From contig CBDBCK010000027.1 of assembly GCA_965203345.1 (NCBI GenBank), positions 248,001-312,000 of the forward strand: a stretch of 64,000 nt of DNA, in the 5' to 3' direction. Both the position numbers and the translations under genes were made by a program. This document shows, in pieces, positions 45,108 through 53,253 of the stretch; within the stretch, counting starts at the first letter, position 1; every line of letters begins with the position of its first letter. The notes under the pieces are model-generated. The model was not told the origin of the DNA. It saw only the letters and a list, made by a program, of their open reading frames with translations, and ran no database searches. Source of the DNA: CBDBCK01 sp965203345 (GTDB lineage: Bacteria; Chloroflexota; Dehalococcoidia; Lucifugimonadales; Lucifugimonadaceae).

Positions 45108-45416
45108 TCATTGCCAAAAACGCTCATATATACGGAGCCAGTCCATATTGGAAGCGGCTAACACTATGAACACCACCAAGCATACTAGACCGACAACCCC
45201 GGTCAAATAAAAAATAGGACGTACCCCCGTTACCCACCTTTTTTTTACTGTTCCTGTCGCTAGTGCGGAAGGCAAGATGGCATGCGCAGTAACGAAAGAC
45301 GTCCCTGATATAAACGCAGCGGCGGCGGCGAGCCATAATAGCTTCAAAGCTGTGCCTATCTGCCCCCACTCTGCGGTTGTGAGCTGCCCCGGTTCCATAA
45401 GACGTTTAAGTGTCAA
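45108..45416 (-). CDS. small two-helix membrane protein leading the ACIII operon
   Basis: This 102-residue protein has two hydrophobic helices (about 27-50 and 70-90), with a basic segment KKRW between them. I do not recognise its family. It may correspond to a small ACIII accessory subunit such as the ActG of some Chloroflexota. The start is uncertain: TTG at 45416 has AGGAAGG almost touching it, and ATG at 45398 is the alternative. It is the first gene after a good promoter. Confidence 0.65.
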   Translation of the reverse strand: MTLKRLMEPGQLTTAEWGQIGTALKLLWLAAAAAFISGTSFVTAHAILPSALATGTVKKRWVTGVRPIFYLTGVVGLVCLVVFIVLAASNMDWLRIYERFWQ

Positions 45417-45496
45417 GCCTTCCTAAATGCTTAAAAATTTTGCATACTTGAGGGATAAGATTCCCCAAACTCCCTTCAGGCAATCTCACAATCAAA

Positions 45497-45524
45497 ATTA
45501 TCACATATTCCCCGCTTAGGTCAA
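45497..45524 (-). promoter_or_regulatory. sigma-70-like promoter for the ACIII operon
   Basis: On the minus strand TTGACC (45524-45519) and GATAAT (45502-45497) are spaced by 16 bp. They lie about 80 bp before the small membrane protein gene. The 390-bp interval between the ACIII operon and the ABC substrate-binding gene contains this promoter and a second one reading the other way; no gene is evident in it. Confidence 0.6.
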
Positions 45525-45649
45525 GTAAGATCATCCAGAAAACCCGAACATACGCGGATGAAAACAAATTTCTCGGCAAGTTTCGTAGATCGTAGCCACT
45601 TCTACTGATCCGTCTTGTTTATACAGCTATTTTTGTGTTGTCGCTAATG

Positions 45650-45678
45650 TTGACACACTATCAACCTCGGGATATACT
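45650..45678 (+). promoter_or_regulatory. strong sigma-70-like promoter for the ABC substrate-binding protein
   Basis: TTGACA (45650-45655), a 17-bp spacer and TATACT (45673-45678) are near consensus. The predicted leader before the start codon is about 120 nt, long enough to hold regulatory structure, though none was recognised. Confidence 0.7.
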
Positions 45679-45806
45679 CCATTTTGTATGATAGTATATG
45701 CTTTTTAAATTCAGTACTCGTTACCTGACTTAAAAACTTTGCAATGTGCTCTCGTATTAGCTTCATAAGAAGACCAGCTGAATTATTCTGGAGGATTATA
45801 GTAGTT

Positions 45807-47576
45807 ATGAATTTGCGAATGTCAAAACTTATTACATTGGCTGTGATGACGGCTTTTGCGGTTGTTACCGTAGCCGCCTGTGGAAGTCCTGGACAATCAG
45901 AGACCCCCCCCCGTGAACGCACCTTGGTCTTATATCACGGTGGGCAAGAAGGCAGATACGTAGATCATGAGCTATGGAACCCCTATGCCATTGGGGCAAA
46001 CCATCAGAGCGGTCCCAATTTGATATTTGAACCGCTTGCCTACTATAGTGCCTTCAATGATGAAACGATACCTTGGCTAGCTGAAAGCTGGGATTTCAAC
46101 TCCGACTTTACGGAACTCACAATCAATCTGCGCCGAGGTATCCAGTGGAGCGATGGTGAAGACTTCAATGCTGACGACGTAGTTTACACTCTGGCTACTT
46201 TGAATCAGCTGCAAGAACAAGTAAGATGGGGGACGGATGTCTCCTCTGTGCTTGAATCAGTGGATAAAACAGATGATTACACTGTAAGGGTTCGTCTTCA
46301 GAGGCCAGATCCCCGCTTTATGTTCCTTCTTACCTACAAGTTCGACATAGGTGTATACATAGTTCCTGAGCACATATATAGCGGTCAGGACTGGACGACG
46401 TTTAAAGATTTTGATATTGAGAGAGGCCTGCCGGTATCTACCGGCCCGTGGCAAGTTGTGATAGGTAGTCCGGACCAGAAAGTATTTCAAAGACGGGATT
46501 CTTGGTGGGGTGAAGGTGCAGAAGGGTTGGGTGAGTATGGTCGTTTGCCCCGTGTAGAGCGTATAGTTTACAGAGCTAACCCTCCAGAACAGTCAAACAG
46601 AGTTCTGGGCTTAGTTAGCAACGAGGTGGATTTTGCACCTATGACTACTCCTGCTATCATTCGCAGAGCTTTGGAGGACAATCCAGCTCTGACTACTCAT
46701 ACAGGTGACGGGTCTCCATTCGGTTATGTGGATTGGTGGCCTGTGTCAATAGCCTTTAACAATGAGGGTCTTTATGGTCCTTACGACGACAAAAATGTTC
46801 GCTGGGCGTTCAGTTTATATCTGGATAGAGAACAGCTTTCTCAAGTAGCGTACGACGGTGCCGCTGCTCTGAATCCTCTGACCATGCCTCAATATCCTGG
46901 ATTGGAACAGTACTTTGATAGCATAAGCGACTTGCTAGAAGAGTATGATACGACGGAATTCAACCCAACTAAAGGCGATGCTCGGCTGATAGCTTCTGGC
47001 TTTGAGAAGGGCTCTGACGGTATGTGGCGTGACTCTGCCGGTGATACTATAGACTGCGAGATAATAGGTTACGGTGCTTGGGTTGACCTTGGCCCTGCTG
47101 TTGCTGAACAACTGCGACGGCAAGGTATAAATGCTGAGTACACCCAGCCAGCCAACGCTTCAAGTCGGCAGGCAGAGGGGAATTTTGAGTGTCTTATGTT
47201 CGGGCATGGAGGCTCTATACGCGATCCTTACTTTACTATGAAGCTATATCAGTCTCAATCAGTGAATATTCCTGGTGGTCACCAGGTCAACTTCTATCAT
47301 TGGACAAACGACGAATGGGACAGGCTTACGGATGAAGTGGCGCGGATTAGCCCAAATGACCCTGAAGCGGTTAAGGTACCCTTCCGCGAAGCTATGGAGA
47401 TATGGCTTGATGAATTGCCAGATGTTCCGATTCTTGAGTTCTACCATCGGATAATCATGAATGAGACTTACTGGACAGGATGGCCTTTGGGAGGTGAGAC
47501 GTCTGGCTACGTAAACGAAGCGTCTTGGCATCTTACTTGGCCGTTGGTGGTTCACCGTTTGGATCCAGTGCAGTAG
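45807..47576 (+). CDS. ABC transporter substrate-binding lipoprotein, peptide/nickel type (SBP family 5)
   Basis: This 589-residue extracytoplasmic binding protein has a signal peptide ending in the lipobox TVAACGS, so Cys is lipidated. Family-5 features are [36 protein letters not shown] and [15 protein letters not shown]. The ligand may be an oligopeptide, sugar or metal complex. The ATG was chosen because it gives a clean signal peptide; GGAGG lies 13 nt upstream. No permease or ATPase genes follow, so this is an orphan binding protein, closed by a strong terminator. Confidence 0.9.
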   Translation: MNLRMSKLITLAVMTAFAVVTVAACGSPGQSETPPRERTLVLYHGGQEGRYVDHELWNPYAIGANHQSGPNLIFEPLAYYSAFNDETIPWLAESWDFNSDFTELTINLRRGIQWSDGEDFNADDVVYTLATLNQLQEQVRWGTDVSSVLESVDKTDDYTVRVRLQRPDPRFMFLLTYKFDIGVYIVPEHIYSGQDWTTFKDFDIERGLPVSTGPWQVVIGSPDQKVFQRRDSWWGEGAEGLGEYGRLPRVERIVYRANPPEQSNRVLGLVSNEVDFAPMTTPAIIRRALEDNPALTTHTGDGSPFGYVDWWPVSIAFNNEGLYGPYDDKNVRWAFSLYLDREQLSQVAYDGAAALNPLTMPQYPGLEQYFDSISDLLEEYDTTEFNPTKGDARLIASGFEKGSDGMWRDSAGDTIDCEIIGYGAWVDLGPAVAEQLRRQGINAEYTQPANASSRQAEGNFECLMFGHGGSIRDPYFTMKLYQSQSVNIPGGHQVNFYHWTNDEWDRLTDEVARISPNDPEAVKVPFREAMEIWLDELPDVPILEFYHRIIMNETYWTGWPLGGETSGYVNEASWHLTWPLVVHRLDPVQ

Positions 47577-47602
47577 ATACTCGCTCTCCTGCAGGGCATG
47601 AA

Positions 47603-47660
47603 AGAAAGCCCCTTCCCCTTACTTATACTTAAGTGAGCAGGGAAGGGGCTTTCTATTTTT
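47603..47660 (+). terminator. rho-independent terminator
   Basis: A perfect 15-bp GC-rich stem (47603-47617 paired with 47640-47654) is followed by ATTTTT. It lies 27 bp after the substrate-binding protein gene and ends that single-gene transcript. It is the strongest terminator in the window. Confidence 0.9.
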
Positions 47661-47709
47661 CCTTTATGCCTCAATACATTGTATGGAATGATTAGTTGTG
47701 CACTAGGCA

Positions 47710-47738
47710 CTTCTAGCGCGTACGGATTTTGTTATAAT
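47710..47738 (+). promoter_or_regulatory. promoter for the tandem lipoprotein genes
   Basis: A perfect -10 TATAAT is at 47733-47738 with TTG just before it. The -35 at 17-bp spacing is weak (CTTCTA). The predicted leader is about 45 nt. Confidence 0.5.
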
Positions 47739-47789
47739 TAGGTACAAACGAACGTTCCTATTTCCATTACTGCACTTTGTGAGGTGAAG

Positions 47790-48353
47790 ATGAAAATTAT
47801 CTCAAACTATGTCCGTTTGTCTGTCTTAGGTATTGCGTCTATTGTTATTTTGGCTGGCTTGGTTGCCTGTGGAGGTTCTTCAGGCGACGGACAAGAAAAT
47901 ATGTCTCTTATAAGTCAGGTTGATTTGTCCGATTCGCGTTTCACAATTGATGATTTCACGGCAGTGAATCTGAAGGTGTCTAAGGAGTTTGATGTTACAG
48001 GACTTGAAGGAGCCGTTGTAGCTTATAAGGGTATATACGGACCTCCCAAACAGAAGGAAGTATTTGAGCTTAGGTTTTATCCTTCTCATAATCAGGCATT
48101 GGACTTCGGGGTATCTTACGCTCAAGACGTTACAGGTGAAGATAGGGTGATACTTGAGAGTGACCAGCGCTGGAAGGAAGGTCATAAACTAAGGATAACC
48201 TGCCAAGGTCAAGGTGGTCACCATATAGGTAAATGCATATCTTCATATCCAGAATACTTAGTTAGAGGTAACGTAGTGATGCTTTGCGGTGGAAGGACTG
48301 TTGAAAATGCATTGGAGAACTGCGAGACTCTTATGACAGACGTACTTTCCTGA
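47790..48353 (+). CDS. small lipoprotein of unknown function, paralogue 1
   Basis: This 187-residue predicted lipoprotein has a signal peptide ending in AGLVACGG. The mature part contains FELRFYPSHNQAL, a GED motif, a WKEG motif and several cysteines (CQGQGGHHIGKC; later LCGG and NCETL). I do not recognise the family. The next gene encodes a clear paralogue with the same spacing of RFYPSHxQA, GED and WKEG. GAGGTG precedes the ATG; a GTG 6 bp upstream is an alternative. Confidence 0.75.
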   Translation: MKIISNYVRLSVLGIASIVILAGLVACGGSSGDGQENMSLISQVDLSDSRFTIDDFTAVNLKVSKEFDVTGLEGAVVAYKGIYGPPKQKEVFELRFYPSHNQALDFGVSYAQDVTGEDRVILESDQRWKEGHKLRITCQGQGGHHIGKCISSYPEYLVRGNVVMLCGGRTVENALENCETLMTDVLS

Positions 48354-48377
48354 CAGAATTAACTGCCTACTTTATAA

Positions 48378-48944
48378 ATGTACTTTCTTCGTACAAGCCA
48401 GATACTTGTCCCTGCGTTATTTATCTTTGTGGCACTTTTTTCGGGTACGGTTGCATGCGGTAGCACCTCACTTCCTGCTCCTGATAATCCTTTAGGTGCA
48501 GTCAATATTGTGGATACCAGTGGTGTATACTACGAGGAATTCTTGCTTAATGTAAAAGGTATAAAAGGAATCAAAAACTATGACGTGTCCGAACTGCCTG
48601 AAGCTTCTTCTTCTATAAGGCTTATATACAACCGTACTCGCTACGAGGCGAGATTCTACCCCTCCCATGCCCAGGCCGTTGGTGTAGGTATTGAATGGGC
48701 ACGATCGATTGTGGGAGAAGATGCGAAACTGATAACAAGTGAAGCTCTTTGGAAGGAAGGAAACAACGACCGACGCAGATGTACTCGGCGTAATGATCAT
48801 GCCGGATGTGCCTATGCTCCCATTTATAATTACATAGCTGTAGTTGGAAACATGCTGTTGCTTTGTGAAGGACTTGAAGAGACGGAGGCGTTTGGTGCTT
48901 GTGAGGCTTTACTGTCCGAGGCGAGAGATAACGAGGAAACATAG
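48378..48944 (+). CDS. small lipoprotein of unknown function, paralogue 2
   Basis: This 188-residue predicted lipoprotein has a lipobox in SGTVACGS. It shares EARFYPSHAQAV, VGEDAK, LWKEGNN and C-terminal cysteine pairs (LLCEG and ACEALL) with the gene 24 bp upstream. Tandem duplication is the simplest origin. The shared cysteines suggest a common disulphide pattern in the exported domain. Function is unknown. Confidence 0.75.
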   Translation: MYFLRTSQILVPALFIFVALFSGTVACGSTSLPAPDNPLGAVNIVDTSGVYYEEFLLNVKGIKGIKNYDVSELPEASSSIRLIYNRTRYEARFYPSHAQAVGVGIEWARSIVGEDAKLITSEALWKEGNNDRRRCTRRNDHAGCAYAPIYNYIAVVGNMLLLCEGLEETEAFGACEALLSEARDNEET

Positions 48945-49024
48945 GGAAGGAATACCTTAAAAGCCTTGATTCATACTTTGTGTTTGGCTGATTAAGAGTA
49001 ATGAAGTATGGAGCCCTTTCTTGT

Positions 49025-49054
49025 TTGACAATCCAGTTTGTATCTGCTTATTAT
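49025..49054 (+). promoter_or_regulatory. sigma-70-like promoter for the 2-hydroxyacid dehydrogenase
   Basis: TTGACA (49025-49030), an 18-bp spacer and TATTAT (49049-49054) lie about 75 bp before the start codon. Confidence 0.6.
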
Positions 49055-49127
49055 CTATAAGACGGGTAAACCTTATTGTATAGCAAGCTGATGGGCTATT
49101 TCTGAGATCTAAGAAAGGATATGGGAG

Positions 49128-50195
49128 ATGAAACAACGGGTGGTCATAACGATGTACAACCGCGACCCTTTATCTGGCACGGTAGAGACACTTGAGACGG
49201 CTGGATTGGATTACGAGTTCGTTCCTTGTTTGACTGAGGAAGCTTTGATAAAGGCCGGTAGAGATGCCGATGCGATACTTATTGGAACCGTCCCTTTGAC
49301 CACGCGGCGAGCAATGGAACACATGCCTCGTCTAAAGCTAGTTGGCAGGAGCGGTGTGGGTGTAGATTCCGTAGACTTGGACGCGGCTACCGAGATGGGA
49401 ATATGTGTTACAAACACCCCCGGAATTAACTCAAGTGAGGTGGCCGACCATGCAATGGCCCTCCTGCTTTCTATAACGCGTAATATACCAGAACTGGCCT
49501 CCGCTGTTTCCAAAGGGGCTTGGAGCGATGATCCAAAGCAGTTTGGTCGCATGCGTAAGCACTTACGTCGCGTAGCTGGTTTCACAGTCGGGATATTTGG
49601 CTTTGGAAACATAGGTAGGGCATTTTCTCAGAGGATTCGCGGATTTGGACCTGGGAGGATTATAGCCACAGATCCTTACATACAGCAAACTTCTGCTGAT
49701 CTGTACGGGGTCGAACTGGTGGACTTTGACACACTGATCAGTGAATCAGACGTAATCTCTATTCATTCTGCTTCGACTAAAGAAAACTTTCATGCGTTTG
49801 ACGCTTCTGCCTTTGCAAAGATGAAAGAAGGTGCAATATTAATAAATTGCGCTCGTGGTCCTATCGTGGACGAATCGGCGTTGGCAGAAGCCTTGAACAG
49901 CGATAATCTGGCAGCGGCAGGTATAGATGTTACAGAAGTAGAACCTCTAGACGCGGAAAGCGTTCTTCTAAACACCAAAAACCTCACTATCACTCCACAC
50001 GTTGCTGGATCTTCGAATATAACCGTAGAAGAAGGCGCCAAGCGCTGGGCTGAAAATCCTGTTAATTTGTTCAATGGCAAACCGCTCCATGGCCTAGCGA
50101 ATCCTGAAGTTGTAAAGACTATAGCAGTTATGCGTTCTAACGGTTCCTCTAAGTGGGATGATCTACCAGATCCTGTAATTGGAAGGGGCTTCTAA
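49128..50195 (+). CDS. D-isomer-specific 2-hydroxyacid dehydrogenase (phosphoglycerate dehydrogenase-like)
   Basis: This 355-residue NAD-dependent dehydrogenase is canonical. The Rossmann motif is GIFGFGNIG, catalytic Arg is in NCARGPIVDE, Glu is in DVTEVEP and His is in TPHVAGSS. GRSGVGVDSVD is the substrate loop. It lacks the C-terminal ACT domain of serine-pathway SerA, so the substrate may be another 2-hydroxyacid. It has its own promoter and no linked genes. It is a useful contrast to the degenerate family member near the window start. Confidence 0.92.
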   Translation: MKQRVVITMYNRDPLSGTVETLETAGLDYEFVPCLTEEALIKAGRDADAILIGTVPLTTRRAMEHMPRLKLVGRSGVGVDSVDLDAATEMGICVTNTPGINSSEVADHAMALLLSITRNIPELASAVSKGAWSDDPKQFGRMRKHLRRVAGFTVGIFGFGNIGRAFSQRIRGFGPGRIIATDPYIQQTSADLYGVELVDFDTLISESDVISIHSASTKENFHAFDASAFAKMKEGAILINCARGPIVDESALAEALNSDNLAAAGIDVTEVEPLDAESVLLNTKNLTITPHVAGSSNITVEEGAKRWAENPVNLFNGKPLHGLANPEVVKTIAVMRSNGSSKWDDLPDPVIGRGF

Positions 50196-50807
50196 TCCTT
50201 GTTTCGGGCACTATAAAGACTGGACGCCAAAAGGTCTTCTATATTTGTGGATAAATCGCCCGACGAAGTGAAACTGGTGTCATAACTAGGTTCACCTTCG
50301 GAGGCACTGCACTTGTTATACCCATACTTACGTCTCACCCGGAGGTAATTTTCAGTGTCCTGAACTGAAGGATGTACTATATCCGGCGTTTTTCAAGAGT
50401 CTAGCCTACCAGAAACCATGAAACGTATAATGCGGACGTCATATCGTAGCTTTTTGACGAGCTTAATTGTCCGAAACAGTTTCGCTTTTCCCTGTTCTGG
50501 TTCTAGAAGTTGCCTGTACGACCCGTTCAAGGGAAGCCGAGTGGATATATAGCTCTTTGGGTTTAAATACCGTTTCACTCAATAGCATGCAGGTCAAATC
50601 TAAGAAGTTCTTCAACGACAAAAGCGAGTTGAGCTACTGTCCGAACTACTCTCCGGGAATGATTACGTTTGACCGTGATTCTATATTCAACTTTCTAGAT
50701 AAAGACTCAGACTCTCGCCACGTTGCAGCATTACTATTAAAGGCGTAAAAACCTTTCAAGTTGTGGGCTTCATAATATCAATCCTTGATATACCCACAGA
50801 CGCTGTG
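50196..50807. other. 612-bp region without a convincing gene
   Basis: One plus-strand reading frame (TTG at 50467 to 50748, 93 residues, ending SRHVAALLLKA) has no ribosome-binding site and no family I recognise. It could be a remnant or a chance frame. Nothing resembling a tRNA, strong terminator or promoter was found. The convergent end of comEC lies just beyond. Confidence 0.4.
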
Positions 50808-53246
50808 TTATTCAGATGTTTCATCAATGTTCGTAATAAACTCATCTCTCCGACGTGTCTCTAGCCAGACTTTTATCCCGTCTGTCCTGACTATGATGTC
50901 ACCGGAATCTTTAGTTACCCATATTTGGTTGTTCGGTACGATGGTGTTGAGCCTGTCCATGACCTCTTGGTCGGGATGTCCAAAGCGATTTTGAGAACCT
51001 GCTGTAACCACTGCTATTTGTGGCGATACGGCCTTAAGGAATCGCTCCGAAGAAGAAGTGATACTTCCATGGTGGGCGGCCTTTAACAGATCTGCTTGCA
51101 CGTCTCTGTTATCCGCGAGCATAAGCTCAACACGTCGGGATATATCCCCCGTCAGAAGTGCTTTGAACTCGCCGTAATGTAGCAGAATAACGGTGGATCC
51201 GTCGTTCACTGGGGCAGACTCGTAAGGGTTTCCTGCTCTTAATATCTCCAAAGTTACGCCTCCATTTAGACTTATCAACATCCCTTCTTCTGCTGAATGC
51301 CCTCCACCTCGTTTTGCTAAAGCGGCAGTCCAACTGCCCGCAAGCCCGCTGTCGTGACTTACTGCTGAATCTAGTACATGCTCCACTGTGTAACGGTCAA
51401 TTACTGCTTCTAGACCCCCTAGATGATCTGCGTCTGGGTGAGTTAACATCACCATATCCAAGCTCCTATCCCAGAAAGGTAAGACGTGATCAAGAGCATT
51501 CACTGCCTCCCGGGCTTCTAGCGCTCCATCAATCAGAACCTTTGACCCACCGGGAGACTCTATCAGGATGATATCCCCTTCAGTTGTTTCAAAGAAAGTA
51601 ATGATCAATTCCTCCTTGGGCATGGAGGAAAGGACACCAGCCCACATAACTACAGTTGCGGCCACCAGTAAAATGGCCGACCAAGTCGGGACTCGGGGTA
51701 TAGGACCTGGCAACCTACCTGCACGATTCCAAGCTTTCATGGAGAAGTTGAATATCTCTTGACGAAAATAAATTGAACCTATACCAATGTACCAAACTGT
51801 TATCGCCCATATTGGCCAAGGTCCAGACTCTAAGATTCCGAACGGAATAGAGCTAAAAAGTTGGCCAACAAATATCATCCAATAACCCGTTATTGAGGTA
51901 ACCCACGAGAATACCCATCCTGCTTCAAACCATATTAGACCTGTAACAGCCGACGCGAATGAAGAGAGTATCATCAACGGGAGCACCGGCAATACTGCCA
52001 ATGTAGCTAGAGAACCGTATAGTGGAGCTTCCTCAAAAGTGGAGGCTACTATTGGAAAAGTCATTAATGTAGCAGAGATGGATACTCCTATTCCGGTCAT
52101 TCCCCAAACGAGAATATTCTTAGTTGTGCTGTCGCTGACGTTTCTTAACTGTTCTGTTGCCCAAGCTGAAATTGATGTTCCGAAAGCCACGATTCCGGCA
52201 ACTGCTGCGAAACTTAACTGGAATGACACCGATGCCAGCAGTTCTACATCTAAAGCCGTCATTATTACACCAACTAACCCTATAGCGGGAAGCGAATTCC
52301 TTTGTTTCCCTAAGGCGGTTCCGAGTATGAATACACTGAACATAGCCGCGGAGCGCGTAACCGCAGGCGACATGCCGGCTAAACCAGCGTATCCCCAGAT
52401 ACCAACCAGAGGTAGTAGCAGATATATCTGACGTTTTCGCCCTAACGCAGTTGCTGATAGACCCGTGATCAATCCTCCTATTAAAGAGACATGCATCCCA
52501 GAAATGGCTATCACGTGAGAAAGCCCCGCACCTCGGAAAGCGGAAGACACGTCTTCGCTAATGTGCCGCCTATCACCTACTGTCAATGCTGCCGCCAGAC
52601 CAGCTACATCGGCTGACACTAACTCTGCCAATTTTGATGAAATCGTTTCTCGTGCGACACCTAATTGCCGCGTCAAAACGTTACCCCCGGTTTCGTCCGT
52701 TAAATAGACCGAATTTGCTAATACGAACCCACCTGCATTTCCCTCTTCCTCAAAAGGAAAAAATGTTCCTGCTAATCGGTACTTATCCCCGTACCTGAAT
52801 CCATCAAAAGGTCTGTCGGGTGCATTGGCTAGACGATCGGCGTATACGTATATGCGTACATGTTCGTTTCTCGTTTCCTCTTGCCATCGTATGAACTCTG
52901 TTTCTAGTGTCAGGCGGTATCCCGTTCTAGATGGGGCAGGGTCACTGACAAGCACACCAACAACAACTATACGTTCTCCTTCTGCGGGAGCGGAAGTTTG
53001 CCACTGAAACGCAGTGTCATCAATAATAGCCGTTGAACCTCTTAGCAACCCCAGTAGGCACATTGCAACCAACACCCCCATCCACGCTCCGCGCCTTCGT
53101 AATACACCTGAAGCGCTCCATAAAGCCGCCGCTGCCAATAAGAGCCCCCATGTTATCCAAGGTAGATCCCGCCCAGGTGCAAGTCCAAAGTAACCTCCGA
53201 GGCCAAGCCCCGCTATAAATGCACCAGAAACTAGCAATAGTTTCAT
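50808..53246 (-). CDS. comEC: competence protein ComEC/Rec2
   Basis: This 812-residue protein forms the inner-membrane channel for single-stranded DNA during transformation. It has an N-terminal OB-like region, a multi-helix competence domain (about 200-520, with AGLSHVIAISGMHVSLIGG) and a C-terminal metallo-beta-lactamase domain. That domain carries MLTHPDADHLGG and AAHHGS, the metal ligands expected for an active nuclease. It starts 7 bp after the ComEA homologue. Confidence 0.94.
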   Translation of the reverse strand: MKLLLVSGAFIAGLGLGGYFGLAPGRDLPWITWGLLLAAAALWSASGVLRRRGAWMGVLVAMCLLGLLRGSTAIIDDTAFQWQTSAPAEGERIVVVGVLVSDPAPSRTGYRLTLETEFIRWQEETRNEHVRIYVYADRLANAPDRPFDGFRYGDKYRLAGTFFPFEEEGNAGGFVLANSVYLTDETGGNVLTRQLGVARETISSKLAELVSADVAGLAAALTVGDRRHISEDVSSAFRGAGLSHVIAISGMHVSLIGGLITGLSATALGRKRQIYLLLPLVGIWGYAGLAGMSPAVTRSAAMFSVFILGTALGKQRNSLPAIGLVGVIMTALDVELLASVSFQLSFAAVAGIVAFGTSISAWATEQLRNVSDSTTKNILVWGMTGIGVSISATLMTFPIVASTFEEAPLYGSLATLAVLPVLPLMILSSFASAVTGLIWFEAGWVFSWVTSITGYWMIFVGQLFSSIPFGILESGPWPIWAITVWYIGIGSIYFRQEIFNFSMKAWNRAGRLPGPIPRVPTWSAILLVAATVVMWAGVLSSMPKEELIITFFETTEGDIILIESPGGSKVLIDGALEAREAVNALDHVLPFWDRSLDMVMLTHPDADHLGGLEAVIDRYTVEHVLDSAVSHDSGLAGSWTAALAKRGGGHSAEEGMLISLNGGVTLEILRAGNPYESAPVNDGSTVILLHYGEFKALLTGDISRRVELMLADNRDVQADLLKAAHHGSITSSSERFLKAVSPQIAVVTAGSQNRFGHPDQEVMDRLNTIVPNNQIWVTKDSGDIIVRTDGIKVWLETRRRDEFITNIDETSE

Positions 53247-53253
53247 TTTTGGA

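Noticed and set aside
50467..50748. A 93-residue plus-strand gene
   Set aside because: It has a TTG start without a ribosome site, no family pattern and isolation between convergent genes; kept only as a note in the region entry.
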